Shown piece after piece: positions 23,449 to 30,331 of a stretch of 64,000 nucleotides of DNA. Location of the stretch: assembly GCA_041394285.1 (NCBI GenBank), contig JAWKIL010000001.1:682001-746000 (forward strand). Direction: 5' to 3'. The stretch's first letter is position 1; each line of letters begins with the position of its first letter. Made by a program: the position numbers and the translations under genes. The notes beneath the pieces were generated by a model, which was not told the DNA's origin, did not search any database, and worked only from the letters and a program-made list of their open reading frames with translations. Source of the stretch: CADEDH01 sp041394285 (GTDB taxonomy: Bacteria > Actinomycetota > Acidimicrobiia > Acidimicrobiales > SZUA-35).

Positions 23449-24278
23449 CCCCAGCGGGCCTCGACGGCCCGGAGGTCGCCGTCGTCGTCGGCCAGCACGG
23501 TGGCGCGGCGGTAGCCGAGGGCCGACCACTCGGCCACGACCACCTCGGCCTGGTCGCCCCCCAACTCGGCCACCAGGTGGCCGCCGGGTCGTAGTAGGGC
23601 TCGGGCCTCGATGGCCAACCGGCGCAGGAGCCGCGCCCCGTCGGGCCCGCCGTCGTAGGCCAGCGGGGTCTCGAAGCGGAAGGTGTCCCGCTGCAGCAGG
23701 GGCAGGGCCGGGGTCGGCACATAGGGCACCACGGCCACCACCACATCCACCCCGCCGGCCAGCTCGGCTGGTACCGGTGCCAGCAGGTCGCCCACCCGGG
23801 CGTCGATCCCGTTGGCCCGGGCGCAGGCCACGGCCGACGGATCCACGTCGGTGGCCACCACCCGGGCGGCGGGCCGGGCCCGGCTCAGGGCCAGGGCCAC
23901 CGCTCCGGAGCCGGTGCAGGCGTCGACCGCCACGCCGTCGGCCGGCAGCCGGAGGACGGCCCGGGCCGCCACCGTCTCGGTGTGGGGACGGGGCACGTAC
24001 ACCCCGGGCGTGACCGTCACCCGGTGCCCGGCGAACAGGATGTGCCCGACGATCCAGGCCAGGGGCTCGCCGCGGAGGCGGCGGGACAGCAGCTCCTCCA
24101 GTCGTCGGTCATCGTCGCCGGCCGCCGTGGTGAGCGCCTCGGCCTCCTCCTCGGCCGCCAGGAAGCCCGCCGCCGCCAGGCGGGCGGCCAGGCCGCCGGG
24201 AGCCGTCGGGCCGGGAGCACCCGGGCCGCGGGCCGGCTCCGCCTCGGGCCCGCCTTCACCGTCGGGCTGCGGCCCCAC
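23445..24278 (-). CDS. PrmC/HemK-related N5-glutamine methyltransferase-like protein
   Basis: This 277-residue protein has the PrmC layout: a helical N-terminal domain (about 1-75, with RLEELLSRRLRGEPLAWIVG), then a Rossmann methyltransferase with GVYVPRPHTETVA, the SAM motif VDACTGSGAVALALS and the strand VVATDVD. PrmC methylates the Gln of the GGQ motif in release factors. The catalytic NPPY motif is absent: the segment reads VVVAVVPYVPTPAL. An actinobacterial PrmC-related branch of unknown substrate has a similarly altered motif, so this is probably not the true PrmC. The GTG at 24278 is chosen because it lies just after the upstream PadR-type gene; longer frames overlap that gene. Confidence 0.75.
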   Translation of the reverse strand: MGPQPDGEGGPEAEPARGPGAPGPTAPGGLAARLAAAGFLAAEEEAEALTTAAGDDDRRLEELLSRRLRGEPLAWIVGHILFAGHRVTVTPGVYVPRPHTETVAARAVLRLPADGVAVDACTGSGAVALALSRARPAARVVATDVDPSAVACARANGIDARVGDLLAPVPAELAGGVDVVVAVVPYVPTPALPLLQRDTFRFETPLAYDGGPDGARLLRRLAIEARALLRPGGHLVAELGGDQAEVVVAEWSALGYRRATVLADDDGDLRAVEARWG

Positions 24279-24283
24279 CCGGT

Positions 24284-24829
24284 TCAGGTCGCTTCGCCCA
24301 CGTGGCGGGCGGCGGCGAAACGGTCGAGGAAGCGGACCACAGCCCGGGACGACTCCCAGCGCCACAGGGTGACCGGGTCGCCCCCGTTGCGGCGGGCCTC
24401 CGACGCCCATTTGCGGGCCACCGGTTCCGACACCGCCCGTTGGGCCTCGATCAGGGGGGTGGGGTCGATACTGGCCAGGTCGCACAGCACGAGCTTCAAC
24501 AGCAGCTCGGTCCGCACGTCGCGCAGGTGCTGGGCCGGCTCGGCCAGCCACCGGGCCAACGTCTGACGGCCCCGGGGCGTGACCCCGTAGATCGTGCGGG
24601 GGCCGCCGGCCCGGCCCGGCTCCTCGCCCCGGGAGCGGATGAGGCCCCGTTCCGCCAGCTGGTCGAGCGCCCGGTAGGTGAGGGGGCGGGACAGGGACCA
24701 CACCCGGCCCACGTCGCCCGCCGGTGCGAGCCGCTTGGACACTGCGAACCCGTGGGCCGGCTCGTTGGCCAGGATGCCGAGCACGGCCCATTCCCCCAGG
24801 AGCAACTGCTCGCTGCGCGATCGCACCAC
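24284..24829 (-). CDS. PadR-type transcriptional regulator
   Basis: This 181-residue protein has an N-terminal winged helix (about 8-85; LLGEWAVLGILANEPAHGFAV, then YRALDQLAERGLIRS and the wing GPRTIYGVTPRG) and a C-terminal helical dimerisation arm (about 95-181), the PadR/VirR layout. PadR proteins usually repress neighbouring transporters or stress genes in response to small ligands. It is divergent from the copper operon and lies five bases upstream of the PrmC-like gene, probably in one transcript with it and xth. Its target is not evident. Confidence 0.83.
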   Translation of the reverse strand: MVRSRSEQLLLGEWAVLGILANEPAHGFAVSKRLAPAGDVGRVWSLSRPLTYRALDQLAERGLIRSRGEEPGRAGGPRTIYGVTPRGRQTLARWLAEPAQHLRDVRTELLLKLVLCDLASIDPTPLIEAQRAVSEPVARKWASEARRNGGDPVTLWRWESSRAVVRFLDRFAAARHVGEAT

Positions 24830-24964
24830 GGCGCCAGGCTAGGGCCCGGGTGTGACGAAGAACACCGGCCGGCCATGGAACTTCCCCCGGCCCGTGCCGG
24901 TCTACCACTCCGGTTGACGGCACGACGAGGTGCCGACCCCGCCACGAGGAGAGAGACGACAGAC

Positions 24965-25621
24965 ATGTTGACGACGCTGAAGACCCGACGGCTGCTCATT
25001 GGCTCCGGCCTGGCTGTGGCCAGTCTCCTGGGCGCCGCCTGCGGCTCAGACTCTGCCACCACGGCCGGTTCCGACAGCACCGCCTCCGGGGCCACCACCG
25101 GCACCGGCGCCAGCACCGCCGAAGCCGGCGACGCCATCGAGATCAGCGGCGCCTGGGCCCGCACCAGCCCGGCGTCGGTCGAGACCGGCGCGGCCTACAT
25201 GACGATCACGGGCGGGGCGGAGGACGACACCCTGGTGTCGGCCTCGGTCGACGCCTCGGTGGCCGGCATGGTGCAGATCCACGAGATGGTGCCCGTGAGC
25301 GAAGCGGGCGGCTCCGACTCCACGATGGCGATGGGTTCCGAGTCGTCGATGGCGATGGGCTCCGAGTCGTCGATGGCGATGGGCTCCGACGACGCCACCG
25401 ACAGCTCGGCCGCCGATGGCGCCATGGTGATGCAGGAGGTCAAGGGCGGCCTCGAGATCCCGGCCGGCGAGACCGTCGAGCTGGCGCCCGGGGGTTACCA
25501 TGTGATGCTGATGGAGCTGGCGGAGCCGCTGAAGGAAGGCGCCACGTTCGACCTCACGCTCACCTTCGAGAACGCGGGGGAGAAGACGGTCAACGTCGAG
25601 GTCCGGACCGAGGCGCCGTGA
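24965..25621 (+). CDS. PCu(A)C copper chaperone lipoprotein with Met-rich insertion
   Basis: This 218-residue protein has a lipobox signal (ASLLGAAC, Cys about 22) and a Ser/Thr/Gly linker. Its PCu(A)C domain carries the copper ligands of the family: IHEM early, then a Met, and GYHVMLM near the C-terminus (HxM). These chaperones deliver Cu(I) to the CuA site of cytochrome oxidase. Unusually, about 45 residues are inserted between IHEM and MVMQEV, with three copies of a unit like SSMAMGSE. The AGGAG-containing leader supports the ATG. First of three overlapping copper genes. Confidence 0.88.
   Translation: MLTTLKTRRLLIGSGLAVASLLGAACGSDSATTAGSDSTASGATTGTGASTAEAGDAIEISGAWARTSPASVETGAAYMTITGGAEDDTLVSASVDASVAGMVQIHEMVPVSEAGGSDSTMAMGSESSMAMGSESSMAMGSDDATDSSAADGAMVMQEVKGGLEIPAGETVELAPGGYHVMLMELAEPLKEGATFDLTLTFENAGEKTVNVEVRTEAP
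25322..25393 (+). repeat. Three 24-bp tandem units encoding Met-rich repeats
   Basis: Units at 25322-25345, 25346-25369 and 25370-25393 each contain the core ATGGCGATGGG and differ at a few positions. They encode the MAMGSESS-type repeats of the PCu(A)C protein. The 24-base unit keeps the reading frame, so copy number could vary without breaking the gene. Confidence 0.85.
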
Positions 25622-26244
25622 TCGGGCGCTCCCGGCTCCGGGCTGCGATCGCCGGGGCCGCCCTGCTCGTCGGGGCCGTCGCGCTGACCAGTTGCGGGAG
25701 CGACAGCGGCGACTCGACCTTTTCGGGCTACGAGCGCACACCGACACCGCAGGTCGGAGATCTGACCCTGCCGGCCGTGGCGCCCGACGGCACCGAGACC
25801 CAGCTGGCCATGAAGGCATCGGACGGCAAGGTGATGCTCGTGTACTTCGGCTACACGAACTGTCCCGACATCTGCCCCACCACCTTGTCCGACGTCCGCC
25901 AGGCCCTGGGTGATCTGGGCGACGAGGCGTCCAACGTGGAGCTGACCATGGTCAGCATCGATCCCGAGGTCGACACCCCCGACGTCCTCAGCAACTACGT
26001 CCGGTCGTTCGTGCCCGACGCCATGGCCGTCAGCACCCTCGACGACACCCGCCTGCGGGAGGCGGCCGAGGGGTTCGGCGCCGACTACGGCAAGGAGGAG
26101 GTCGACGGGAAGCTCCAGCCGTACCACACCACCTCGCTGTACGCCGTGGACCCCGAGGGCGACCTCGTGTTGAGCTGGACCTTCGGCACCACGCCGGACG
26201 ATCTGGCCGCCGACCTGCGCCTCCTGCTGGAGCGGGTGGCGTGA
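25618..26244 (+). CDS. Sco1/SenC-family copper metallochaperone lipoprotein
   Basis: This 208-residue protein has a lipobox (AVALTSC) and a thioredoxin-like domain with the CxxxC copper site in GYTNCPDICPTTL (about 80-92) and the distal His in QPYHTTSLY (about 166-174). Sco proteins reduce or metallate the CuA centre of cytochrome c oxidase, together with PCu(A)C. The GTG start overlaps the PCu(A)C stop (GTGA), and its own stop overlaps the next gene the same way, indicating a tightly coupled operon. Confidence 0.92.
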   Translation: MIGRSRLRAAIAGAALLVGAVALTSCGSDSGDSTFSGYERTPTPQVGDLTLPAVAPDGTETQLAMKASDGKVMLVYFGYTNCPDICPTTLSDVRQALGDLGDEASNVELTMVSIDPEVDTPDVLSNYVRSFVPDAMAVSTLDDTRLREAAEGFGADYGKEEVDGKLQPYHTTSLYAVDPEGDLVLSWTFGTTPDDLAADLRLLLERVA

Positions 26245-26630
26245 CCGGCCGGTGGCGGCGAGCGGTGGGGGTCGTTCTCGTGGCGACGGCCCTCCCGTTG
26301 GCCGCTACCGCCTGCGGCGGCGGGGGTGACGACGGGTTCAAGCTCCAGGGTGCCGACGACGCCACCACCGCCGACTACCACTACGTGATCCCGGCCGGTG
26401 CCGGCCAGGCCGCCATCGACGGCGATCCGATCGAGGTGCTCCCGGCCGAGATGGACGTGCACGTAGGTGACGTGATCGAGATCGTCAACGACGACGACCG
26501 GGGTCATCTGGTGGGCCCGTTCTTCGTGGGCGCAGGGGAGACGATGCGCCAGGAGTTCGCTTCGCCCGGGGTGTTCGAGGGCGTCTGCTCCGTGCATCCC
26601 AGCGGCCAGATCGTCATCACGGTGACCTGA
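26241..26630 (+). CDS. Cupredoxin-like lipoprotein
   Basis: This 129-residue lipoprotein (LAATAC signal) ends in a single cupredoxin-like domain. Visible candidate type 1 copper ligands are the His in DDRGHLVGPF and the Cys/His pair in GVCSVHPSGQ. It could carry electrons or copper outside the membrane. It is third in the copper run and starts at a GTG overlapping the Sco stop. A Met ligand after the His is not seen; Gln in HPSGQ may take its place, as in some cupredoxins. Confidence 0.8.
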   Translation: MTGRWRRAVGVVLVATALPLAATACGGGGDDGFKLQGADDATTADYHYVIPAGAGQAAIDGDPIEVLPAEMDVHVGDVIEIVNDDDRGHLVGPFFVGAGETMRQEFASPGVFEGVCSVHPSGQIVITVT

Positions 26631-26658
26631 GCTGCGGGCCCCACCGTACGCTGAGCAC

Positions 26659-27735
26659 GTGATCGGCCGAACCACTCGTCGATTGGTGGGTGTCGCCCTG
26701 GCGGCGCTGGTCCTGCTCCTGGTGGGCGCCGGGCCGGCGGCGGCCGATCCCCCCGGCCCCACCGACTACCGCAGCGTGGTGATGGGCCTCGAACCCGATC
26801 CCGACGGCGCCGTGGCGGCCCGCCTGATCGGCGGTGACAGCTTCTTCGAGCTCACCGTCGCCGCCGGCACCGACGTCACGGTGCTCGGGTACCAGGGCGA
26901 GCCGTTCGTGCGCTTCAACCCCGACGGCACGGTCGATCGCAACGACCGGTCGCCCAGCCGCTGGCTGAACGACGACCGCTTCGGCAACCGGCCCGTTCCG
27001 GCCGACGCCACCGCCGACGCCGAGCCCGACTGGCAGCCCGTGGCCGCTGGCGGCACCTACGCTTGGCACGACCACCGGGCCCACTGGATGAGCCCCAGCC
27101 ATCCGCCGGGAGCGGAGCCGGGCGACGTCGTGCTGGAAGCGGTGATCCCCCTCACGGTCGACGGCAACCAGGTGGAGGTGGTGGTGCGCTCGGTGCTGCT
27201 CGCCCCTCCCTCGCCGGTGCCGGCCATCGTCGGCGTGGGCCTGGTGGCCGCCGGCCTGGCGGCGGCCGTGCTCCTGATCCGCCGCCCGTGGGCTGTCCCG
27301 GCGCTGGCCGCCGGCTGCGCCTTCCTGGCCCTGGTGGTGGGGGCGTGGGCCTACCTGTCCGTCCCGCGGGTCACCGGTCCCAGCCTCACGCTGTGGGTGG
27401 GGCCGCTGGTGGCGGTGGTGGCTCTGGTGGTGGCGGCCGTGCTGGGCGAGCACGGTCCCCGGGCCCAGACCGCCCGGGTGGCGTGCCTGCTGCTCGGTGC
27501 CTACGAGCTGGTGTGGTGGGTCTGGACCCGCCGCACCGCCCTCAGCCGCTCCTTGATCCCGTCAGACGCCCCGGCCTGGCTGGACCGGGCCACGCTGGCT
27601 GCGGCCGGTGCGGCCGGGGTGACAGTGGGGCTGGTCGCCGTGCTCACCGTCGCCCTACGAGCAGCCAGAGTTGGCCCTGCCGGGCCTGTTTCCCCGTCTG
27701 CAGGATCCGCGTCGTCGGCACGATCACCTCGCTGA
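26659..27735 (+). CDS. Membrane protein of the copper operon with HDHRAHW motif
   Basis: This 358-residue protein starts at GTG. It has a cleavable signal (ending AAADPP), an external domain (about 28-180) with YAWHDHRAHWM, a His cluster that could bind metal, and then about four to five membrane spans (about 185-330). A short Ser/Ala-rich tail follows. Its position 28 bases after the cupredoxin gene suggests a copper or oxidase-assembly role. The last 92 bases overlap the convergent methyltransferase gene, so the very C-terminus may be weakly constrained. I do not recognise a named family with certainty. Confidence 0.7.
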   Translation: MIGRTTRRLVGVALAALVLLLVGAGPAAADPPGPTDYRSVVMGLEPDPDGAVAARLIGGDSFFELTVAAGTDVTVLGYQGEPFVRFNPDGTVDRNDRSPSRWLNDDRFGNRPVPADATADAEPDWQPVAAGGTYAWHDHRAHWMSPSHPPGAEPGDVVLEAVIPLTVDGNQVEVVVRSVLLAPPSPVPAIVGVGLVAAGLAAAVLLIRRPWAVPALAAGCAFLALVVGAWAYLSVPRVTGPSLTLWVGPLVAVVALVVAAVLGEHGPRAQTARVACLLLGAYELVWWVWTRRTALSRSLIPSDAPAWLDRATLAAAGAAGVTVGLVAVLTVALRAARVGPAGPVSPSAGSASSARSPR

Positions 27736-28801
27736 CAGCTCCGGCCCCGAAACCGGCCCCGGCCGCCTCGGCCGACAGATCCATGCTCCGCATCGGGCCC
27801 CACAGCGGCTCGTGGTTGTTCCAGGTGTCCCAGTCGATCATGGCCTGGGTCAGGGGATCGACCCCGGCGTAACCCGGGAAGTCGGCGTGGATCATCAGCC
27901 CGCCGGGGGCCAGGAGGCGGTGGCACTCGGCCAACATCCGGCGCAGGGCGGCGGGAGACATCTCGTGGAGCACGATGTGCGAGATGATGAGGTCGAAGTG
28001 GCCGTCGGGGAAGTCGGTCCGCTCGGCGTTCTGCTGGGAGAAGTGCACGGCCCGGCCCAGTGCCTCGGCCCGGGCGTGGGCGTAGCGCAACACCGGCGCC
28101 CCGAGGTCGATGGCATGGACCTCGGCGTCGGGGAAGGCATCGACGTAGGGGAGGGTGGCGTTGCCCACGGTGCAGCCCATGTCGAGGATCCGCCCCGGGG
28201 CGAAGGCCGGGTGCTGGGCCCGCAGGTAGTTCGCCACCACCGACTGGCCGTAGTCGTCGTTGAGCGGGCCCATCTGGCCCATGGCGTACACGAACACGCC
28301 CTGGTCGTACAGGGCGCCCACCGCCACGTCACCCGGGGCATACTCGCCCCGGTAACCCCCGGGCATGCAGTGGATGTCGACCTCGGCGTTGTACCACGGG
28401 ATCTCCAGGCCGGGATCGAGGCGCAGGCTCCCCCCGGCCCGGCCGGTCGCGGCCTGGGCCCGGTCCGCCAGGTCGCCGGCCTGGCGGGTCACGCTGTCGG
28501 CCACCGAGGCCCACAGCAGGTGCTGGCTGGAGCGCCGAACCGAGCTCCACAGCTGGTAGTACACGTCGCCCTGGAGGGCCCGGCGGATCTCGTGGCGGTC
28601 GGCCGGTGCGGCCCCACCCCGCTCGGACGCCCACCGGGGCGCCGCCCGGTGCTCGTACACCTCCCGGACTCCCGGTGAGACCCGGGTGGCGATGTGGGCT
28701 TTGAGGGCCTGGACGAAGCCCTGGCGGGCCGCCTCGTCATGGTCCGGCGTGGGAAGCAGCTCGTGGGACTGCTGATCGGGGTGGGTGCGGGGGGTGCTCA
28801 A
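27644..28801 (-). CDS. Class I SAM-dependent methyltransferase
   Basis: This 385-residue protein has an N-terminal helical extension (about 1-190) and a C-terminal Rossmann methyltransferase: motif I ILDMGCTVGNATLPYVD (about 208), the acidic strand VHAIDLG, motif II/III FDLIISHIVLHEM and LLAPGGLMIHADF. Motif I has GCTVGN in place of GCGTGN-type sequences, a mild divergence. Substrate unknown. It follows a small gene by 31 bases on the same strand and overlaps the copper-operon membrane gene tail to tail by 92 bases. Confidence 0.85.
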   Translation of the reverse strand: MSTPRTHPDQQSHELLPTPDHDEAARQGFVQALKAHIATRVSPGVREVYEHRAAPRWASERGGAAPADRHEIRRALQGDVYYQLWSSVRRSSQHLLWASVADSVTRQAGDLADRAQAATGRAGGSLRLDPGLEIPWYNAEVDIHCMPGGYRGEYAPGDVAVGALYDQGVFVYAMGQMGPLNDDYGQSVVANYLRAQHPAFAPGRILDMGCTVGNATLPYVDAFPDAEVHAIDLGAPVLRYAHARAEALGRAVHFSQQNAERTDFPDGHFDLIISHIVLHEMSPAALRRMLAECHRLLAPGGLMIHADFPGYAGVDPLTQAMIDWDTWNNHEPLWGPMRSMDLSAEAAGAGFGAGAVSEVIVPTTRILQTGKQARQGQLWLLVGRR

Positions 28802-28832
28802 GGTGGCTTCCTTCGTCCGCTCGTGGGCTGGG

Positions 28833-29240
28833 TCAGATCTCGTCGTAGGCCCGCTGCACGAGGGCCTCGTAGCCGTCGGGCGTGTCGCCGGCCAGCGCTT
28901 CTTCGCGCATCTCCTCGAACACCCGGAACACCCGGGCGGTGAAGGCGGCGGCCTCGGCCGACCGGTGCCCGGCCTCGGCCGGCGAGGGGCGGTGGGCCTC
29001 CACGGCCCCGGCCGGGATCGTGCCGCCCTGGGCCAGCACCGTTTCCAGCGTCGTCACCCGCTCCCGCAGGGCCCATACCTCGGCGGCCAGGGAGGTGACG
29101 ATGGCCAGCACGGCGTCGGTGGCGCCGCCGTCGGCGAAGAACACGGGGCGGGCGCCTCGGGCCTTGGTGGGGAAGGTTCGCCCGTCGACGGGCTCGGCCT
29201 GGGGAGCGGTGGCGGGGTTGGTGGGCACGCCACCCAGCAT
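28833..29240 (-). CDS. Conserved-looking hypothetical protein
   Basis: This 135-residue protein is not assigned to a family. It is hydrophilic with two helical parts: AVLAIVTSLAAEVWALRERVTTLETVL (about 50-76, quoted in part as AAEVWALRERVTTLETVL), likely a short coiled coil, and EMREEALAGDTPDGYEALV near the end. It has no signal or membrane span. It lies immediately upstream of the methyltransferase gene and may be its partner. The ATG at 29240 gives a compact protein; the frame remains open further upstream, but only over sequence antisense to the PAS gene. Confidence 0.55.
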   Translation of the reverse strand: MLGGVPTNPATAPQAEPVDGRTFPTKARGARPVFFADGGATDAVLAIVTSLAAEVWALRERVTTLETVLAQGGTIPAGAVEAHRPSPAEAGHRSAEAAAFTARVFRVFEEMREEALAGDTPDGYEALVQRAYDEI

Positions 29241-29409
29241 GGCACACCGGCGCCGCTCGTCGATCTGTGGCGCCAGCGCGCAAAATCCAGCACGAGGCGC
29301 AACAGATCGGGAGTTGGAGCGGATTGAACCGGGGTTGGCGAGTCGCCTTGTGGCCCACTGTGGGACTTGGGGTTTAAGGTTCCGTTCAGACCGGGAAAGG
29401 CAGGAGCTG

Positions 29410-29853
29410 ATGGGGACGAGACCGGACGAGGCGGCGCTGGCGGCGCTGGTGGAGCAACTGGCCGACGCGGTGGTCATCGCCGATCCGTCGGGCCAGATCG
29501 TGTTCTGGAACGGGGCGGCGGAGCGGGTGTTCGGTTGGCCGGCGGCGGAGGCGGTGGGCCAGTCGCTCGACATGATCATCCCCGAGCGGCAGCGGGGGGC
29601 CCACTGGGACGGCTACGCCAAGACGATGGCCACCGGGGAGACGAAGTACGCCACCGACCTGCTGCGGGTGCCGGCCCTGAACGCCGACGGGGAACGCCAC
29701 TCGATCGCCTTCACCGTGACCCTGCTGCACGGACCCGGTGGCGAGGTGAGCGGCATCGCCGCCGTCGTGCGGGACGAGACCGAGCGCTGGAGCCACGAGC
29801 AGGATCTGCGGCGCCGGTTGCGTGAGCTCGAAAGCGAAGCAGCCCCCGAGTAG
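29410..29853 (+). CDS. Single PAS-domain protein
   Basis: This 147-residue protein is almost entirely one PAS domain: ADAVVIADPSGQIVFWN (about 16-32), AAERVFGWPAAEAVGQS, then the PAC-like strand GIAAVVRDETERW (about 117-129), and a short charged C-terminal helix (RRRLRELESEA). PAS domains sense ligands, redox state or light, usually as part of larger signal proteins; here no output domain is attached, so it may work in trans. ATG at 29410 follows AGGAG with short spacing. Confidence 0.8.
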   Translation: MGTRPDEAALAALVEQLADAVVIADPSGQIVFWNGAAERVFGWPAAEAVGQSLDMIIPERQRGAHWDGYAKTMATGETKYATDLLRVPALNADGERHSIAFTVTLLHGPGGEVSGIAAVVRDETERWSHEQDLRRRLRELESEAAPE

Positions 29854-29906
29854 ACCGCCGTAGGCGGCCGGTGGGGGTGGGGCCCCGACGGTGGTGGGGA
29901 GGCGAC

Positions 29907-29974
29907 GCAGTCGCCGGGGGCGCCCGCCCCCGAGCAGACCGCAGTCGCCGGGGGCGCCAGCCCCCGAGTAGAAC
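29907..29974. repeat. Two 34-bp direct repeats with GC hairpins
   Basis: Units 29907-29940 and 29941-29974 differ at only a few positions. Each begins GCAGTCGCCGGGGGCG and can form a hairpin of CGGGGGCG with CGCCCCCG or its near match. A related fragment (CAGCCCCCGAGTAGACC) overlaps the PAS stop region near 29841-29857. The pair ends six bases before the NIPSNAP ATG and could act as a terminator or leader structure. Confidence 0.75.
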
Positions 29975-29980
29975 AGTCCC

Positions 29981-30307
29981 ATGATTCACGAGCTCCGTAT
30001 CTACACCGCCCACCCCGGCAAGATGGGGGCCCTGCTCTCCCGCTTCCGGGACCACACCTGCGCCCTGTTCGAGAAGCACGGCATCACCAACGTGGGGTAC
30101 TGGCTGAACTCCATCGGCGGCCGCAACGACGAGCTGTGGTACATCGTGGGCTTCGAGAGCCTGGCCCACCGGGAGCAGGCGTGGGCGGCGTTCCAGGCCG
30201 ACCCCGAGTGGCAGAAGGCCCGGGCCGAGTCCGAGGCCGACGGCCCCCTCGTGCACCATCTGGAGAACCGCATCCTGACGCCCACCAACTTCTCGCCCCT
30301 GAAGTGA
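29981..30307 (+). CDS. NIPSNAP family protein
   Basis: This 108-residue protein has the ferredoxin-like NIPSNAP fold: HELRIYTAHPGKMGALLSRF at the N-terminus, the strand ELWYIVGFESLAHREQAWAAF and the DPEWQKA segment. Bacterial NIPSNAP proteins are often found near catabolic and acyl-CoA genes, but their biochemistry is poorly defined. It has no ribosome-binding site other than the GC-rich repeat just upstream. It is convergent with the CoA-transferase gene. Confidence 0.87.
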   Translation: MIHELRIYTAHPGKMGALLSRFRDHTCALFEKHGITNVGYWLNSIGGRNDELWYIVGFESLAHREQAWAAFQADPEWQKARAESEADGPLVHHLENRILTPTNFSPLK

Positions 30308-30331
30308 GGGGCCGACCCGCTGCGGCCGGGC

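Noticed and set aside
23445..24278. True PrmC release-factor methyltransferase
   Set aside because: NPPY is missing and no prfA is adjacent; called PrmC-related instead.
28882..29409. Long N-terminal extension of the PAS protein
   Set aside because: The upstream part is antisense to the hypothetical gene at 28833-29240 and the PAS fold starts just after the ATG at 29410.
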